Below are positions 21,641 through 31,773 of a stretch of DNA of 64,000 nucleotides, piece after piece. Position 1 is the first letter of the stretch; each line of letters opens with the position of its first letter. This stretch comes from Atriophallophorus winterbourni (Eukaryota > Platyhelminthes > Trematoda > Plagiorchiida > Microphallidae): the NCBI GenBank assembly GCA_013407085.1, contig JACCGJ010000653.1:17162-81161 (forward strand), in the 5' to 3' direction. The position numbers were made by a program, and so were the translations under genes. The notes beneath the pieces were generated by a model, which did no database searches, was not told where the DNA came from, and worked only from the letters and a program-made list of their open reading frames with translations.

Positions 21641-22073
21641 TGCTTGTGCATGACAACCTGTTAGGGTATGATTCAGATTGTTTGAGAGCTAGTTCGAGTG
21701 ACCTTGCAGTATCGAATGATCTCTGGAAGTTGAGTGTTGAATGCTCTAGAAATATTTTTTGGGTTGCAGTTGACTGAATGCCGCTGATGAAGGCATCACG
21801 GAGTGCATCGTCTTTATACTGCTCCATACTGACAGCACTGAAATTAAAATCCCTGGCAAGGTTTCGTAATTTATGAGTGAATAGGTCGAGTGATTGACCG
21901 TCTTCTTGCTTGCAGGTCGCCAATAAATGTCGAGCTAAAATTTCATTTTTGAGCTTAACATATAAAGCTTTCAAGGGGAAATGGCTTTTGCGTATGAAGT
22001 ACAGTCGGTAATATGGAATTACATTCACTTCACTATCGACGTTTATGCTTTTTTTTCCGGATAATTTATTCAT
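21552..22073 (-). pseudogene. CsRn1-like Gag
   Basis: A 173-codon frame with ARHLLATCKQEDGQSLDLF, LRNLARDFNF, QYKDDALRDAFISGIQS and LNFQRSFDTARSLELA, the capsid helices of the CsRn1 group. The N-terminus is truncated at the exon-proximal end. The C-terminus leaves frame before the zinc knuckle. Confidence 0.88.
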
Positions 22074-22207
22074 TAAGCAATTATCTAAACATGGAGCCGC
22101 CGTGAATTACGGATATTGCACTATTCAATCTTGTATAAACATTTGTGTTTTCCTATAAACGTGCAGCTGTTTCACTTTGTTGACCATCCCTACTCTGCTT
22201 GTTTCAG

Positions 22208-22649
22208 AACCCGAGTCATTCATCGAACGTCCTTTCTATTCGGGAAGTTCTCTCGACGAGCCATATTCGGACTTACTTGACATCAATCCTGATAGGTTTA
22301 ATCGTCGACCTGCAAAATCAAGACTTTCAGATGTTGACTTCACTGATCATCTTTCCACTTCCCCACATTCTCCCATCATTCCCGAACAATCCAATCTGCC
22401 ACCGAACGAAGATGTAGAGGAGGAAGAATTATTGGCACCCGAGCTTTCACTTTTGGCTGAAACCGCTGGTCTTGCATCCACCGATGGTTCTCTGATTGCA
22501 AATATTCCCCGTGAAAATTGTTTGCTGTCGAATGTTGTCGGGACTAGTGGCAGTCGGCGCAAATCCCCAGTGAGACCAATGCATGTGCTGCGTACGAAGA
22601 CTGCTCCGTTAGTGAATACTTATTCATTTGGAGCTAACGTGGACCACAA
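22208..22649 (+). CDS. Unrecognised host gene, visible exon 3
   Basis: Acceptor TTGTTTCAG|AAC and donor CACAA|GTATGT. It is 442 nt, joining exon 2 through a split CAA codon. The encoded part is acidic and Pro/Ser-rich at first (PESFIERPFYSGSSLDEPYS, EDVEEEELLAPELSLLAETA) and basic near the end (GSRRKSPVRPMHVLRTK). It looks intrinsically disordered. No domain is recognised. Confidence 0.85.
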
Positions 22650-22738
22650 GTATGTTTGGATTTTGCATGTGGTCATCCATAAAAAACAAATGTTGAACCT
22701 CATATGGCTCATTTTAAAAATCTTTTTCCCCATCTTAG
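22650..22738 (+). other. Short 89-bp intron
   Basis: GTATGT...CATCTTAG. The reading frame changes across it and the phases on both sides match. This supports a real intron and not a frameshift. Confidence 0.8.
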
Positions 22739-23016
22739 TCACCCTCTCAAACACGGAAATCGGTTATTTGGGACAGATACCAATCGGATCGATGATATTG
22801 TTCCGGTTACTTATCAGCCAAACGGTGGTGATCGCGTGAGCATAGATACCGGCCTTAGTGGCTCAAAGGTTCACTATTCATCCTCTTCGGCCCTACGCAT
22901 TCACTCTTCGAACCCCGCCACGAAAACCACCCTGGCCACTTCCCGTTCCTTGCGTGATCATCCACTGGACGACCGGTCATCTGGCTCGCAATCAGAAGAC
23001 GCTTTTAAATCTTCGA
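22739..23016 (+). CDS. Unrecognised host gene, visible exon 4
   Basis: 278 nt between CATCTTAG|TCACC and CTTCGA|GTGAGT. It reads HPLKHGNRLFGTDTNRIDDI, then a Ser-rich stretch SGSKVHYSSSSALRIHSS and RDHPLDDRSSGSQSEDAFKS. The composition matches the other exons. One base is carried into exon 5. Confidence 0.85.
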
Positions 23017-23099
23017 GTGAGTAACTAGCTTGCTTCGTCATTTGTCATTAATCTTTTTTAGATCCCAAGTTGTTTTACTATTCATATTTGATTGTGAAT

Positions 23100-23225
23100 T
23101 GAGCCTGTCACTGTCTAGACCTTGGCAACCTGACAGTTTCATATCCTGCGTGCAGTCTGAGACCATGCTGCACTTTGATTAGACTAGGCTTGTGTGCTCA
23201 CACTTACATACATTCACAAATACAT
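23100..23225 (+). repeat. Short retroposon copy (3' part)
   Basis: Diverged copy of the CTAGGCCTGGGCAACCTGAC...GGCTTGTGCTTTCATAC family. Here it is GGCAACCTGACAGTTTC...GTGCAGTC and TAGGCTTGTGTGCTCA, with a CATAC-type end. Confidence 0.7.
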
Positions 23226-23229
23226 ACTT

Positions 23230-24328
23230 TAAATCACTAGAAACATCTACTAGACGATGTAAAGATCCTCGTGTCCGTCCTATTGTTTTAAATGAAGCTT
23301 TTTGATACAACTTAGACCTGACGAAATGCACACAGATCTATCGTGTTCAATATTGCAACTCCCAGCAGATGCATTTGCTGATGGTAGGTTTGCGTTTGAA
23401 TTCTCTATCGTAATGATCCAAAAACTTAGGTTTTAATTCATTATATCTTTTAAATCAGTTCGCCGAACCCCTATTAGTCACTATTGATCAACTAGACCCA
23501 ACACTGTGCGTAGCAATAACAAAGGCAGACCTTTCAGGCAAAGAGCTATACCGTCTGACCAAAAGGCAGATTAGGCTATAGCTCGTCTTTCTGGCCAAAA
23601 ACAATATGGCCCACAAACAGACCCTTCAGAATCGAGAATCATAAATTCAAAGCTTATAATGAGTTTTTAGGAAAATAATGATATTTCCCAAGCGATATCT
23701 AGCAATATGATATCAAAATTCGAATGCTAGTATTATCTTAGATTCCTTGGAATCGTCTTGATCTGTTAAGATGATTATATTATGTCTTACTCTGATCATC
23801 GAATTTCCGATGGTTTTTCAATAAGGCATGCAACAGAAGAGGTCTTGCACTGTCTGGTGCTTTCAAGAATGGTATACGAGTTTCATGTGATCATTGTGAA
23901 ACTTTAAGAAATTTTTCCCCAACTCTGTGCGCCTTCAGTATAAAACTCACCGGCAACGTCTTGGCATTTTCTCTGCACTGCATTAAGGTTAAAATGCGGC
24001 CTATGCGAAAGCAAATTTGGTGCTTGCCAAAATCTTTCTCACCTTTGTACTTGGCGCCTGTTTATTGCAAAAAAGTTTGTTTGATCTGGAACTGTATTAC
24101 TGAAGTGAAAAATGTTTTCGCTAGTCTGAAATGTTCGTGTGCCTGGTTAGGGTTCTATGGACCTTCCAGAAATGCCCACTTAGTCCTCGGCCAAAATATC
24201 TTGTCTCGCATTTCGGTTTCTAGGGTTTGAGCTCTACCGATCTGTGCATATCGTTGTTTGTGTTAGCGGGTTTGATGATGTACACACGGATATGCTATGT
24301 TCATATTTCTTTTTTCGACTGTGCTTAG
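23230..24328. other. Intron sequence without recognised feature
   Basis: An 89-codon plus frame at 23961-24230 has a hydrophobic start but no motif, no supported splice sites and no similarity I recognise. I treat it as chance. Confidence 0.5.
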
Positions 24329-24329
24329 A

Positions 24330-24548
24330 TGTGCAATCATACAGCACTTCTGTGCTGTGCAGCTAACACCGTGCTAAATTGATTGATCACTGGTACTGAT
24401 CTGCATGTTGAAACACGCTGGAGTCTGACTACCATTTCTATTTTTCCTGCTTGTCTAGGCATGGGCAACCTAACAGTATTTTAGCCCGCGTGCAGTCTGG
24501 CTGTGCTGCACTTTGACTGGACTAGGCTTGTGCGTTCATACATTATAC
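24330..24548 (+). repeat. Short retroposon copy (~220 bp)
   Basis: A long copy of the family. It begins GTGCAATCATACAGCACTTC, contains GTGCTAAATTGATTGATCAC and TTGAAACACGCTGGAGTC, and ends with the diagnostic GGGCAACCTAACAGTATTTTAGCCC...GGCTTGTGCGTTCATAC. Its end forms the left arm of a short hairpin. Confidence 0.8.
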
Positions 24549-24570
24549 ATATGAACGCACAAGCCTAATC
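24524..24570. repeat. Hairpin between two retroposon copies
   Basis: The left arm TAGGCTTGTGCGTTCAT and the right arm ATGAACGCACAAGCCTA are perfect complements of 17 bases, separated by the 11-base loop ACATTATACAT. The right arm is the end of an inverted fragment of the same retroposon family. Confidence 0.85.
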
Positions 24571-24589
24571 CTGGCAAAGTCCCGCAGGG

Positions 24590-24835
24590 ATGTGCAATCG
24601 TGCAGCATTTCTGTGTGATGCTGCTAATATCGTGCTAAATTGATTTGCCAACGGTTGTGAGCTGCATGCTGAAACACGCTGGTGTCCCACTACCATTTCT
24701 ATTCCTCCTCATGTCTGTCTAGGGCTGCGCAACCTGACAGTATCTTAGCCCACATGCAGTCTCCAACTGTGCGGCGCTTTGCGCGGATCAGGCTTGTGCT
24801 TTCATACCATACCACACATCATACATACACTTTTT
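24590..24835 (+). repeat. Short retroposon copy
   Basis: A full-length-looking copy starting GGATGTGCAATCGTGCAGC, with CTGCATGCTGAAACACGCTG and GCGCAACCTGACAGTATC. It ends ATCAGGCTTGTGCTTTCATA and a CATACATACA run. It lies just before exon 5. Confidence 0.8.
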
Positions 24836-24887
24836 CGACTGTTACCACTTTTATCTCGCTGTACAATCGTAAATTTCGCATCTTCAG

Positions 24888-25031
24888 CATCAAATCCACA
24901 ATCATCCTCGGTGAAGTCGGCTCGCTCTGGCAAGGCAGCATTGGTTAAATCCCTTCTTTTGGCACACAATGTCCCATCCGGTCGTCGGCGACCAACGATT
25001 TTGCGACGAAGTTCCGGTGGTACCGTAGCAA
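24888..25031 (+). CDS. Unrecognised host gene, visible exon 5
   Basis: 144 nt between GCATCTTCAG|CATC and GTAGCAA|GTAAAT. The phase matches both neighbours. It encodes SNPQSSSVKSARSGKAALVK and NVPSGRRRPTILRRSSGG, a strongly basic segment with RRxS-type sites that could be phosphorylated by basophilic kinases (inference). Confidence 0.82.
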
Positions 25032-25251
25032 GTAAATTTGATCGGTTTCACATTTTACACTTATTCCCATTGCTACCTAAATCTATTTGCTAATGAACTG
25101 ATTTGGCACGCACGATGTCTGTATTAAGAAATAGAAGAGTTTGACAACACTTGCTAATTTTAAATTCAGTGTTTTGAACTGCTACTGGTGACGAGATATA
25201 TGCGAGGACATGTGGCAATCGTTGTGCCATTAATGTATATGCCTACGTACT

Positions 25252-25552
25252 TGCAACCTGACAGCATCTTACTCTATGTGCATTATTTAATTGTGATCTT
25301 GTGCATGCGTACATTGTAAGATGTACATGCGCCTTGCAACATCGCTATTATTGGCGTGCAAACGTTTAGTACTTCTGTGCTGTACAGTCAACGCCGTGCT
25401 AAATTTGCCACCGGGGTTGAGCTTCATACGGAAACGTGCTGTAGTCTTACTATTATTTCTATTTTTAATTTCTCCTATCTGTCTAAGCCTGGACAACTTG
25501 ACAGTATCTTAACCCCCTTGCAGTCTGAATGTGCCTGGATCAGGCACGTATA
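25252..25552 (+). repeat. Two partial short-retroposon copies
   Basis: A fragment with TTGCAACCTGACAGCATC at 25252-25320 is followed by a longer copy. That copy has TTCTGTGCTGTACAGTCAAC, GTGCTAAATTTGCCACC and GGACAACTTGACAGTATC, and ends GATCAGGCACGTATA. Both are in the same orientation as the others. Confidence 0.7.
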
Positions 25553-25636
25553 TTAGACTCAGCATCGGCAGTATGTTGTTGTTGGCCTCCTTCGGTCGAT
25601 GTCCACAATGGATGTACATCACAATCGCATGCATTT

Positions 25637-25830
25637 TCATGTTCTACAGCTTTTCGAATGACTAAACAGTCCGATCTGGAAGAAACAACCTCTCCCGCAG
25701 CGCTTGCAACGATAGACAAAACTCGGTTGTAGGCCATCGGTTGCATGCCGGCGGTGTGATCTGCGTTCAGCAGTTAACATCTGTATCTGCTCCTCCCCGG
25801 CTTGCAGACGACGCTTTACACAATTCCAAT
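25637..25830 (-). pseudogene. LINE C-terminal knuckle
   Basis: Reads MLTAERRSHRRHATDGLQPS and then YRCKRCGRGCFFQIGLFSHS ending KSC. This C-x2-C...H...C motif closes many LINE polyproteins of this family (GLYSHxRxC). It continues the frame broken by the 208-bp insertion. Confidence 0.82.
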
Positions 25831-25841
25831 GTCCGCGGTCA

Positions 25842-26049
25842 TTATTATTATTATATTTGCACGATCTGATACAGATATGGTGCCGTTCATCATAAACAAT
25901 GAGATGTACAAAGCGAGAAGGGGGGTACAAAGCGTTGACATCATCGTCATCGTTGAACGTAGGCATGATACTACCCGGTTGCCTACACCGAAGTAGGGAA
26001 AGGTGGTTTTGTTTTGTTTGTGTTTGTACCGCCGAAGCGAGTACCAATT
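25842..26049 (-). mobile_element. Nested 208-bp retroposon with (TAA)n tail and ~28-bp target duplication
   Basis: Both sides carry a copy of a ~28-bp LINE sequence (25814-25841 and 26050-26080), starting CTTTACACAAT and ending CCAATGTCCGCGGTCA. Between them is a minus-oriented insert whose 3' end is a TAATAATAATAAT run. The insert shares the CTACTTCGG...GGCAACCGGGTAGTAT phrase with the element at 16404-17050. Confidence 0.82.
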
Positions 26050-26109
26050 CTTTACACAATGCCTCCAATGTCCGCGGTCAAGAGCAATTTCTTCCCAACT
26101 CGTGGGGTC

Positions 26110-26410
26110 AATGCCAAGAGCTTTCATATCTGTTTTGCAAATGTCTTTGTACCGCGATATGATCAAGGTACGACGGATGCTTCGTAGATGGAAAGCATTC
26201 AGCTTCCGTTCGTGTCTTGTGTGGGTGGTCCAGGTTTCACTGCCGTACCGTGAACGCACGCGCTGTATCCATCATCTTTGTCTTTAACAGTCAACTTCCG
26301 GTTGCCCCAATCCCGAGCGTTCAATCGGACAAAATGACAGCTGGTCTGTATATCCGGTTATCAATCTTCTTGTCTATCGTGAGGTTATCCTCAATGGTTG
26401 GACCAACATG
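26110..26410 (-). pseudogene. LINE post-RT region
   Basis: Reads YGSETWTTHTRHERKLNAFH, LRSIRRTLIISRYKDICKT and DMKALGIDPTSWEEIALDRG. This is the conserved stretch after the RT in this LINE family (YGSExWTxxxRxERKLNxFH). Upstream it fades through stops. Confidence 0.85.
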
Positions 26411-26643
26411 ATGTACTGGTTCAAGCTGACAATTTCCAATAGTGATCATTGTAAAGGACGTTGGTCTTGCTCATGCTGATTGTCAGCCCAAAGTCTTTTC
26501 ATGTCGACGAAAAACAGTCCATTAGCAACTGGAGGTGTTCTTGGGAATGAGCAATAATGGCTCCATCGTCTTGAAGTTGTCTCAGATAGATCATGTCAAC
26601 GATTGATCTTCGCCTACGGAAGCCACATTGAGATTCGGAGTAT

Positions 26644-26727
26644 GTATGATATGTATGAAAGCACAAGCCTGATCCAGGTAAAGTGCCGTACAGTCAGAGA
26701 CTGCACGTGGGCTAAGATACTGTCAGG
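26644..26727 (-). mobile_element. Nested 84-bp short retroposon with 15-bp target duplication
   Basis: The target sequence TTGAGATTCGGAGTA is present at 26629-26643 and again at 26728-26742. The 84 bp between is the reverse complement of the 3' end of the short retroposon family (GTATGAAAGCACAAGCCTGA...AAGATACTGTCAGG). It defines the 3' boundary of the family as the (ATAC/ATAT) run. Confidence 0.9.
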
Positions 26728-26759
26728 TTGAGATTCGGAGTAAATTCTATCAGCTAAAA

Positions 26760-27130
26760 CTTGTAGTCGGATCTGTAATACTTTCGCAAACAACTTGCCT
26801 ATAACATTCAGAAGGGAGATTCCTCTGTAATTGTTGCAGTCGCCTCTATCACCCTTATTCTTAAATATCGTGATTAACTTCGTGTCTCGCATCTCTTGTG
26901 GGACACACTCCTCCTGCCAGCACTGAAGAAGCGAACGCTGAAGAGGCTGTAACAATGCTGTTCTACAGCATTTAATGAGCTCAGGCGGAATTCCGTCGTC
27001 ACCAGTGGCCTTCCCATTCGCTAAGCAGTCGATTGCCCTATTGAGCCCATCAAGAGTAGGGGGAGTATCTAGATGTTCAATGGTTGTCAACCGCTCAACA
27101 TTTTCGGCAGAACGCTTAATTGCCATACAA
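26760..27130 (-). pseudogene. LINE reverse transcriptase N-terminal blocks
   Basis: Reads LNRAIDCLANGKATGDDGIP and PELIKCC (family form xxxxxSGKAxGxDGIPPELxK), then EMRDTKLITIFKNKGDRGDC and NNYRGISLLNVIGKLFAKVL. These are RT fingers motifs including the NYRGISLL block. The catalytic palm that should follow has been deleted. Confidence 0.88.
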
Positions 27131-27825
27131 CCATGGCAGAATAAAAGCCTAAAAGATGAGTAAGAACCGAACTTGAACAGCTGCGGAATATATAGAAGAT
27201 TAAGCAAAGAGACATTAGGGCGAGGTGCCTACACCTCGAATGGAACATGAATTTAACCGACTTTTGCGCCACAGGTTCCTGGTGGCGTTCATAGCCGTTC
27301 ATCATTCTCGTCACTCTAATTGACAGCATACATGTTCCGCTAACAATTTATGATGATGCATACAGTAAGACCGCCACTGAACACGGTTTGAAGACATTCA
27401 TGATCCCTACTATCTAATGGGCTATAACCTCATCACAGCTTTTGTAATAATATCTCAGTTGGTTTTAGACTTTAGTCGTGTTCATTTCGATAAACAGTCT
27501 TTATTCAGCTCTCGAGTTCTCACTTGTACTCGGATTGGTTGGCGACATGCATATTGAAGTGTTGCGCAACGGCATTGTTCGCGCAGTATTCCAAGGCGTC
27601 GTGACATGACTGTGGTCACAATTCTGGATGCAGTCTTTTTAAATTTTATTCTTGTGGTTTGCAGTCGAATCCTGGTTCAGCTCTATCCATAATCTTCAAA
27701 ACACAATACCAATTGTCACAACAGTATCCATAAATTAGGATCACTTTCTCTGCCAGTAAATTCACCCGATTAAAATGGATTCTGCTTTAGTTCATATTAT
27801 GTGCCTTGTTTCCATTTTCACGCAG

Positions 27826-28101
27826 GTACCGAAGCAGAAGAGGAACCCAAAAAGACACCCAAGTCTATCGGTGTTTTCACCCCGAGTGCGAGTTCTCGAA
27901 GGCCAGCAAAGAAGAACCCCGCACTTGACTCATCCGGGCCCACCAAATTGCTCCAGTTGATCACTGCGGCATCACTCTCGTCGTCAACGTTGACTGCAAG
28001 TGACAAATTGTTCGGCCGGCGCTCTGGTTTACAGAAACCCTCGCTCGTCACAAACGTGACCATGCCTGTGGTGCAATCGCGTCACATAGATACGGTTAAA
28101 A
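27826..28101 (+). CDS. Unrecognised host gene, visible exon 6
   Basis: Acceptor TTTTCACGCAG|GTACC and donor GGTTAAAA|GTAAG. It is 276 nt and phase-consistent with exon 5 (split AGT codon). It encodes EAEEEPKKTPKSIGVFTPSA, SSRRPAKKNPALDSSGPTK and a more hydrophobic LLQLITAASLSSSTLTASDK followed by LFGRRSGLQKPS. No domain is recognised. Confidence 0.83.
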
Positions 28102-28344
28102 GTAAGAATCTGATTCTTCATCTATGCATAAAGCGGATTATTTTTAGAGATTTGCTTTGATTTTCTTTGTATGTTTCGGAAGGCGAGGATATCGTCTCGC
28201 TCGCTTGCTCTCACCCTCTGTAGTTTTTTCTCGGTTCATGAGGTGCGTGCGTGTGATGGGACTGCATGCAAGTACGGATTATTGTTCAGGCCCACGGGTT
28301 TAATCCATTCACATGTGTGCATGGTTGCATGTCATGGTTGTACC

Positions 28345-28565
28345 CGTCTTATTCAATCGTACCGTACTTCTGTGTTATGCGGCTAACGCTGTGCTAAATT
28401 GCTTGGCCAAGGGTAGTGAGCTGCATGCTGAAACACGCTGGAGTCTCACTAAAATCTTTATTCTCTATTTCTCATATCTGTCTAGGCCTGGGCAATCTGA
28501 CAGTATGTTAGCCCAAGTGCAGTCTCTGACTGTGCCTGGATCAGGCTTGTGCTTTCATACCATCA
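28345..28565 (+). repeat. Short retroposon copy
   Basis: Well-preserved copy with GTACTTCTGTGTTATGCGGC, GAGCTGCATGCTGAAACACG, TAGGCCTGGGCAATCTGAC and the end GGATCAGGCTTGTGCTTTC ATACC. Confidence 0.82.
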
Positions 28566-28619
28566 TACCATATCTGATGAGTGGAAACAGCATGAATCTG
28601 ATCAAGTGTGTATGATGGA

Positions 28620-31600
28620 ACTGCATACTAATTCGGACTTTTCTAATCTAGTTGCTAAAAATAACACGTGTTTACTAATGTTTGATTTCTCGCGAACGTC
28701 ATCGTACTATTTGTACTGCGGCGTCATTTGCACGAAACTGATCGTGTTACGTAATGGAAATCCATGCAAGTACAAAGAGAACGAGTCTGACATCAAATTG
28801 ATTTTTGTTGTGTCAAGTTATCACAGATATTATCCAGCTGCCTAATGGCTAGATAGATGCAAGAAAAAGGAAATGGCAGTGCCACTGCAGCATGCTTTCG
28901 CTTGCATCAGAGGCAACTCGATTTTGGACGGCGTTACCTGTTGCACATTGGTGCTGATGATCTGTCATGGATTTCAATGATAAACCGATTGAGTGCATGC
29001 GTAATCTTAATGTGAATGCATTATCTGCGTGTTTCTGTGTATATTTTCTATGGACGCAGTTTTCCGCTTATAATTTTCTTATTTTTATCACCATCGATAA
29101 CAACGATAGCTTAACTGCCGTTAAACCAAAACAATAAAATATTGAAATGATGGGGTAGGTCAGGGCTTTAGAAGTTACGAAATCTATGGAAGAATTAAAG
29201 CAAACAAACTGGGATGAGAAGTCTAGATTACGAATGGAACTGATATTCAACCAAGTTTCGTAAACGAGTAGAGTGCCATCAAAACGATAGCTTTCTTGCG
29301 GTTTTCACTACCGTGCATCTTAACAAGGTTTTTCGTCACTTCACGTGACAGCCTACAGTGCTAAGCAAACACTTCGAGAATATGCTTACAGCAAGTCCGC
29401 CGCTGAACCCGGAAGGTGTGCTGCGCCGACTTTGAAAAGGGTCTTTTTAGCTGCATATGCCGTGTGGTGGTTTGGCCACCGCGGGATCTACACCAATCGG
29501 GATAAGGCGTCGCAAAAGAATCCGTTTCTGACATCGATGATCCGGCATATGCTAAACGTAACCCAACCAGCTTAGCGGGTGCCGGTTTATCTGCTTTTCT
29601 AAGTCAATATCACTGCCGAATACCTTATTACGTATAGCATCGTTGCGTATACGATGGTAACAGCTAAATCCCAAAATGCCTCAGACTGGTTGTCAAATAC
29701 TTTGAGACGTCGGATATGCTCTTCGCGTGTTGTTCAAATTTCGCATCCCAGTTAAACGAGTCATACACTCACTTAACCCCCTTCTACCCTCCTTTTGATT
29801 GGCCAGAGGTAGTGAGGCTGCATGCTTGAACAGGCTGAATCTCACTACCAGTTCCTGTTTGCCGTTGTTTATTACTCGTCATATCTGTCTAGGCATTAGC
29901 AACCTGGCAGTATCTTAGCCCACGTGCAGTCCCTGACTGTAACGGCAACTTAGCATGGATGAGCCTTGTGCATTTCTTCCTGTAACTCTTGTTTAAGAAT
30001 TTTATCATTAACTTCTCTATTGTAAGTTAATCATTGGCTAATTGGCTACGCGTTGTAGGGCTGTCATGATTGGTGAGTTTGACTATCAGAGTGCGATATC
30101 TACGAACTATGACTTTGTTGCAAAGGACCCCCATCTACGATAGTAATGGTGTTATCTATCCATTCGTCAACCGCGCACGCAAAAGCGTATAAAGTGATTG
30201 CTCTCTCATCGCTTAAATCCAAAGCGAAGTATCGTTTTATTGTGCTGGGTCTGTAGTCGTAGCAGACAAAACAAATGTCATTTTTTGGAGCGAACGAATT
30301 TTTCGAAGGTGCCCATAACTGCCCTTCGCAACTTCGCTTCGCTTGTTAAATCCCAAAGCGAAGTATTCGTATTGTCTGTCCAAAAGCTCCACCTAATAGT
30401 TGGCTGGAAACCTTACTCGATATGGCTACAAACCGAAGTCAGTGGCGCCAGTGTATTTTATTATGTGTGTCATAATTTTTTTATTCGGTATTATTTTACA
30501 TAAAAAAAAACAAAAAAAAACAAAAAACCCAAAAAATCGCATGCAGTAAAACTACAAAAAACAAGCTGCTTTGTGTATTCCGCTTGCCTGCTTGCCCTTT
30601 TCACGCGCTTGCTTAGTTGCTTTTCCTCTTCATATTGCGTTGGCACTTTGTCGTGGCTCCAGACTTGGCTTCAATGATGATTGTCCCCAACTTAAAATGG
30701 AGTCCCCCGTAGATGAGCGACCACTCTGTCTACTGAAAGTTTGAAGTTGCGGATAACAAACAAATATTATCTCTTAACTTATGAAGTCAATAATTACTAT
30801 CATGTTTTACTATTGTACGACGCTTCGTCAATTGTTTGCTGCTTCTTAGAGCAACATCATAATTTGTGTGGCAGCTAGGCAACCGCCAGTTTTTGATATT
30901 GATGCCATATAGTGCGAAACCTAGTTTTGCGTGGCCTGAGCCCTTAACTAAGGTGCAGCGTAATAACCGGTCTGCGTTCAATCAATTGACGGTAAGTATC
31001 TCACCAGTGCTATTTTCACGGTAGCTATGGTTGTACTGTTCCTTTGTCTGCCGACGAGATAATCGATGACATTTTCAGTATTCTCGTTATCTTTAATCAT
31101 AGCTTCGGTTTCAAATACGCCAAATTCGTGTCGCTATGCGGTCTTGCGCGGTTCTTCCAACGGAAAACGATATATTGTTCTGGGAAACAATGCCATATTT
31201 GACCGATCTGTAAGTTGTCTGTGAGCAAACGTCTTGGTCGTGGTTTTGCCTCAGGTCCAAGTCTTTTTATTCTATCTCTCTGTCGCTTGCTTCGACACCG
31301 GTTTTGTTAAATTGTTACGAGTTACACACGCACAAACATGCTGATTGTGTGTCATTGAAATCAGTGCGAAAGTGGATACTTTGACCACCTTCATCATCCC
31401 AATGATGTAGCCTTCGAACGATTCACTGTTGTAAGAGCACACCAAAGCGGAACTAGACGTTTAACTCTGCTAATCCTGTTCAACAGCCAAAATCCAACTC
31501 GTCATTTTCAATCTTGTCCTATACTTGTAACATTGCACCACCAGACGAGTTTTACAGTTTCTCAATCATTTTCTATTTCTCGAACGTTTCTCTGTGATCA

Positions 31601-31773
31601 TAATATCTTAATACTTACTCGCTTTTATGCAGATGGCTCCACTTTTGGATTAGCTTGTTTCATTTGTATCTCGCCTGCCCATTCTCGTAAATCGGAAGCG
31701 AGATCGTTTTGAATTGTTAGCCTTCGATCGTCGTAGATGGCACTCGATTTAGGGCATCTACATCCTACTCCCG
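28620..31773. other. Intron with scattered repeats
   Basis: It holds a short retroposon copy at 29805-29980, and a segment at about 29288-29350 (GCGGTTTTCACTACCGTGCA) matched near 32803-32853. It also holds a local duplication at 30210-30375 around AATCCAAAGCGAAGTAT, and the CGATATGGCTACAAACCGA repeat at 30420 shared with 17355. No supported exon was found, though exons of the host gene could hide here. Confidence 0.55.
29805..29980 (+). repeat. Short retroposon copy
   Basis: A diverged copy with TTGGCCAGAGGTAGTGAGGC, ATATCTGTCTAGGCATTAGC, AACCTGGCAGTATCTTAGCC and ATGAGCCTTGTGCATTTC. Confidence 0.75.

Larger units (their letters stand above)
19076..22080 (-). mobile_element. CsRn1-like Ty3/gypsy retrotransposon, degenerate, in an intron
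   Basis: The order on the minus strand is gag (22073-21552), zinc-knuckle region, protease (to 21067), RT (about 20800-20322), RNase H (20214-19693) and integrase (19424-19128). This is the standard Ty3/gypsy order. Gag style and the C-x2-C...H...C knuckle fit the CsRn1 group known from the trematode Clonorchis. Several catalytic motifs are mutated and frames are broken. I could not place LTRs with confidence. It lies antisense in intron 2 of the host gene. Confidence 0.88.
25637..27205 (-). mobile_element. LINE with APE-type pol, 5' truncated, with two nested insertions
   Basis: The minus strand carries RT N-terminal blocks, a fingers region, the post-RT region and a C-terminal Cys/His knuckle. 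The RT centre is deleted: YSESQCGFRRRRSIVDMIYL and LRQLQ run straight into DDGAIIAHSQEHLQLLM (about 26530-26600). Two later retroposons are inserted at 25842-26049 and 26644-26727, each with target duplications. The same LINE family supplies the endonuclease fragment at 2440-2895. Confidence 0.85.

Noticed and set aside
23961..24230. 89-codon plus frame as an extra exon of the host gene
   Set aside because: It has no plausible splice sites in phase, and exons 4 and 5 already join directly in frame.
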